A stretch of DNA of 7,039 nt from Comamonadaceae bacterium. GTDB taxonomy: Bacteria; Pseudomonadota; Gammaproteobacteria; Burkholderiales; Burkholderiaceae_C. The stretch covers positions 1-7,039 of the forward strand of contig CANHGF010000127.1 in the NCBI GenBank assembly GCA_947460065.1, given 5' to 3'. The translations under genes were made by a program, and so were the position numbers. Positions 6,395 through 7,039 of the stretch are shown here, piece after piece. Positions within the stretch are counted from its first letter, which is position 1; every line of letters starts with the position of its first letter. The notes beneath the pieces were generated by a model that saw nothing but the letters and a program-made list of their open reading frames with translations, had not been told where the DNA came from and did no database searches.

Positions 6395-6413
6395 ACCCAC
6401 ACCCATACCCATA
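6390..6413 (+). repeat. Tandem hexamer tract
   Basis: Four consecutive six-base units, CCCACA, CCCACA, CCCATA and CCCATA, run directly out of the outer end of REP copy 2. The first unit overlaps the CCCAC that forms the end of that element. Such a tract can vary in length by replication slippage, but four imperfect units are few. Confidence 0.6.
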
Positions 6414-6433
6414 CCGGCTTTTGAACCCTGTGA

Positions 6434-6461
6434 GTGGGAGCGCCGCCCCGGCGCGATACGG
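6434..6461 (+). repeat. REP-like palindromic element, copy 3
   Basis: It begins with GTGGGAG, followed by a perfect 6-bp hairpin with a 3-base loop (GCGCCG at 6440-6445, CCC, CGGCGC at 6449-6454), then GATACGG. It has the same orientation as copy 1 and starts 128 bases after it. Confidence 0.72.
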
Positions 6462-6483
6462 CCTCAACCCAACACTGCTATCG

Positions 6484-6522
6484 TTGCGGCTACCAACTGC
6501 CGCGAGAATGCGGCTACAAGCC
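6484..6522 (+). repeat. Dyad and direct-repeat cluster before the dehydrogenase gene
   Basis: TGCGGCTAC occurs at 6485-6493 and again at 6509-6517, 24 bases apart. Between them, GCCGC at 6499-6503 is inverted relative to the GCGGC in each copy; TTGCGGC (6484-6490) and GCCGCGA (6499-6505) form a near-perfect dyad. GGCT-ACA-AGCC (6512-6522) can also form a small hairpin. It ends 23 bases before the dehydrogenase ATG, a position suitable for an operator, but it could equally be a decayed REP fragment. Confidence 0.35.
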
Positions 6523-6545
6523 ATACCGCAAAACCAGGGCACACC

Positions 6546-7039
6546 ATGAGCACCGAGCCGCGCACACTGATTCAAGCCTTGCGCACTGTTGTTGGCACGG
6601 ACCACCTCATCGAAGGCGATGACACCACGCCCTATGTGACCGAATGGCGGGGCCGTTTTCGCGGCGACGCGCTGTGCGTGGTCAAGCCGGCTGATCGCGA
6701 TCAGGTCGCGGCCATCGTCGGCCTGTGCGTTCAGCACGGCGCGCCTGTGCTGCCGCAGGGCGGAAACACCAGCATGTGCGGCGGCTCGGTCCCCTTCCCG
6801 GCCGAGCAAGCCCGGCCGCCGGTGATCATCAATCTTTCACGGCTGCGGCGCATCCGCCAGGTCGATGCGCTCAACAACTCCATCGAGGTGGACGCCGGCT
6901 GCACCGTGGCTGAGGTGCAGGCCGCCGCTGCTGCGGTCGACCGCTTGTACGCGGTGAGCTTTGGCGCTGCAGGCTCGGCGCAGATCGGCGGCTCGGTGGC
7001 CACCAATGCCGGCGGCACCGGCGTGCTGCGCTATGGCAA
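6546..7039 (+). CDS. FAD-binding oxidoreductase, GlcD / D-2-hydroxyglutarate dehydrogenase type, N-terminal part
   Basis: The frame is open from the ATG at 6546 to the window end, giving 164 residues of a protein that would normally be about 460-480. The sequence fits the FAD-binding type 4 (PCMH/vanillyl-alcohol oxidase) domain. It shows LPQGGNTSMCGG (69-80), the loop that contacts the FAD pyrophosphate; then VIINLSRLRRIRQVDALNNS (93-112) and IEVDAGCTVAEVQAA (113-127); and FGAAGSAQIGGSVATNAGGT (139-158) followed by GVLRYG. These closely match the D-2-hydroxyglutarate / D-lactate dehydrogenase (GlcD-like) group, which oxidises D-2-hydroxyacids and passes electrons to an acceptor. The substrate cannot be fixed because the C-terminal domain is missing. 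It is divergent from the kynurenine-type operon and need not be functionally linked. A weak CAGGG lies 8 bases before the ATG. Confidence 0.88.
   Translation, partial: MSTEPRTLIQALRTVVGTDHLIEGDDTTPYVTEWRGRFRGDALCVVKPADRDQVAAIVGLCVQHGAPVLPQGGNTSMCGGSVPFPAEQARPPVIINLSRLRRIRQVDALNNSIEVDAGCTVAEVQAAAAAVDRLYAVSFGAAGSAQIGGSVATNAGGTGVLRYG

Larger units (their letters stand above)
6225..6545. other. Divergent intergenic region with repeats
   Basis: This 321-base stretch lies between the start of the minus-strand formamidase gene and the plus-strand dehydrogenase gene, so it should carry promoters for both. I find no convincing coding frame in it. The part next to the formamidase (6225-6305) shows no clear -35/-10 pair. 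The middle (6306-6461) is occupied by three REP-like palindromes and a hexamer tract. The part next to the dehydrogenase (6462-6545) contains GCGGC/GCCGC arms and a repeated nonamer. No sigma-70 promoter could be assigned with confidence in either direction. Confidence 0.75.

Noticed and set aside
6306..6461. CRISPR array
   Set aside because: The three repeats are palindromic, differ in sequence, include one inverted copy and have unequal spacing, which fits REP elements and not CRISPR.
6342..6809. Minus-strand open frame across the intergenic repeats and the start of the dehydrogenase gene
   Set aside because: It crosses the REP cluster and runs antisense to a clear FAD-binding domain. No motif is recognisable in it.

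Overview
This GC-rich window most resembles the chromosome of a betaproteobacterium, probably Burkholderiales. That placement is inferred from base composition, the style of the Liv-type transporter genes and the kynurenine genes; no rRNA or other marker gene is present to confirm it.

Almost all of the window (about 6224 down to 1) is one run of minus-strand genes. In transcription order these are: an alpha/beta hydrolase of the arylformamidase (kynurenine formamidase) type; a complete branched-chain-amino-acid-type (HAAT/Liv) ABC importer in the order livG-, livF-, livH-, livM-like and then the periplasmic binding protein; a small SRPBCC-like protein of unknown role; and the first 25 codons of kynureninase (kynU), cut by the window edge. 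The junctions livG/livF, livF/livH and SRPBCC/kynU are 4-base ATGA stop-start overlaps, and the other gaps are short (13 to 87 bases), so a single operon is likely.

Read together, the genes suggest uptake of an aromatic amino-acid-related compound (kynurenine, N-formylkynurenine or tryptophan are the obvious candidates). N-formylkynurenine would be deformylated by the hydrolase and kynurenine cleaved by KynU to anthranilate and alanine. The transporter substrate is inferred from context only.

A gene-free stretch (6225-6545) separates this operon from a divergent plus-strand gene, an FAD-dependent 2-hydroxyacid dehydrogenase (GlcD / D-2-hydroxyglutarate dehydrogenase type), which runs off the right edge. 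The stretch holds three REP-like palindromes (two direct, one inverted) with compensating stem changes, four tandem hexamers, and a short set of GCGGC/GCCGC arms next to the dehydrogenase start. I see no CRISPR array, transposase, phage gene, tRNA or rRNA. The most useful leads are the apparently dedicated kynurenine-pathway transporter with its SRPBCC partner, the REP cluster, and a weak leader-like structure in front of livG.
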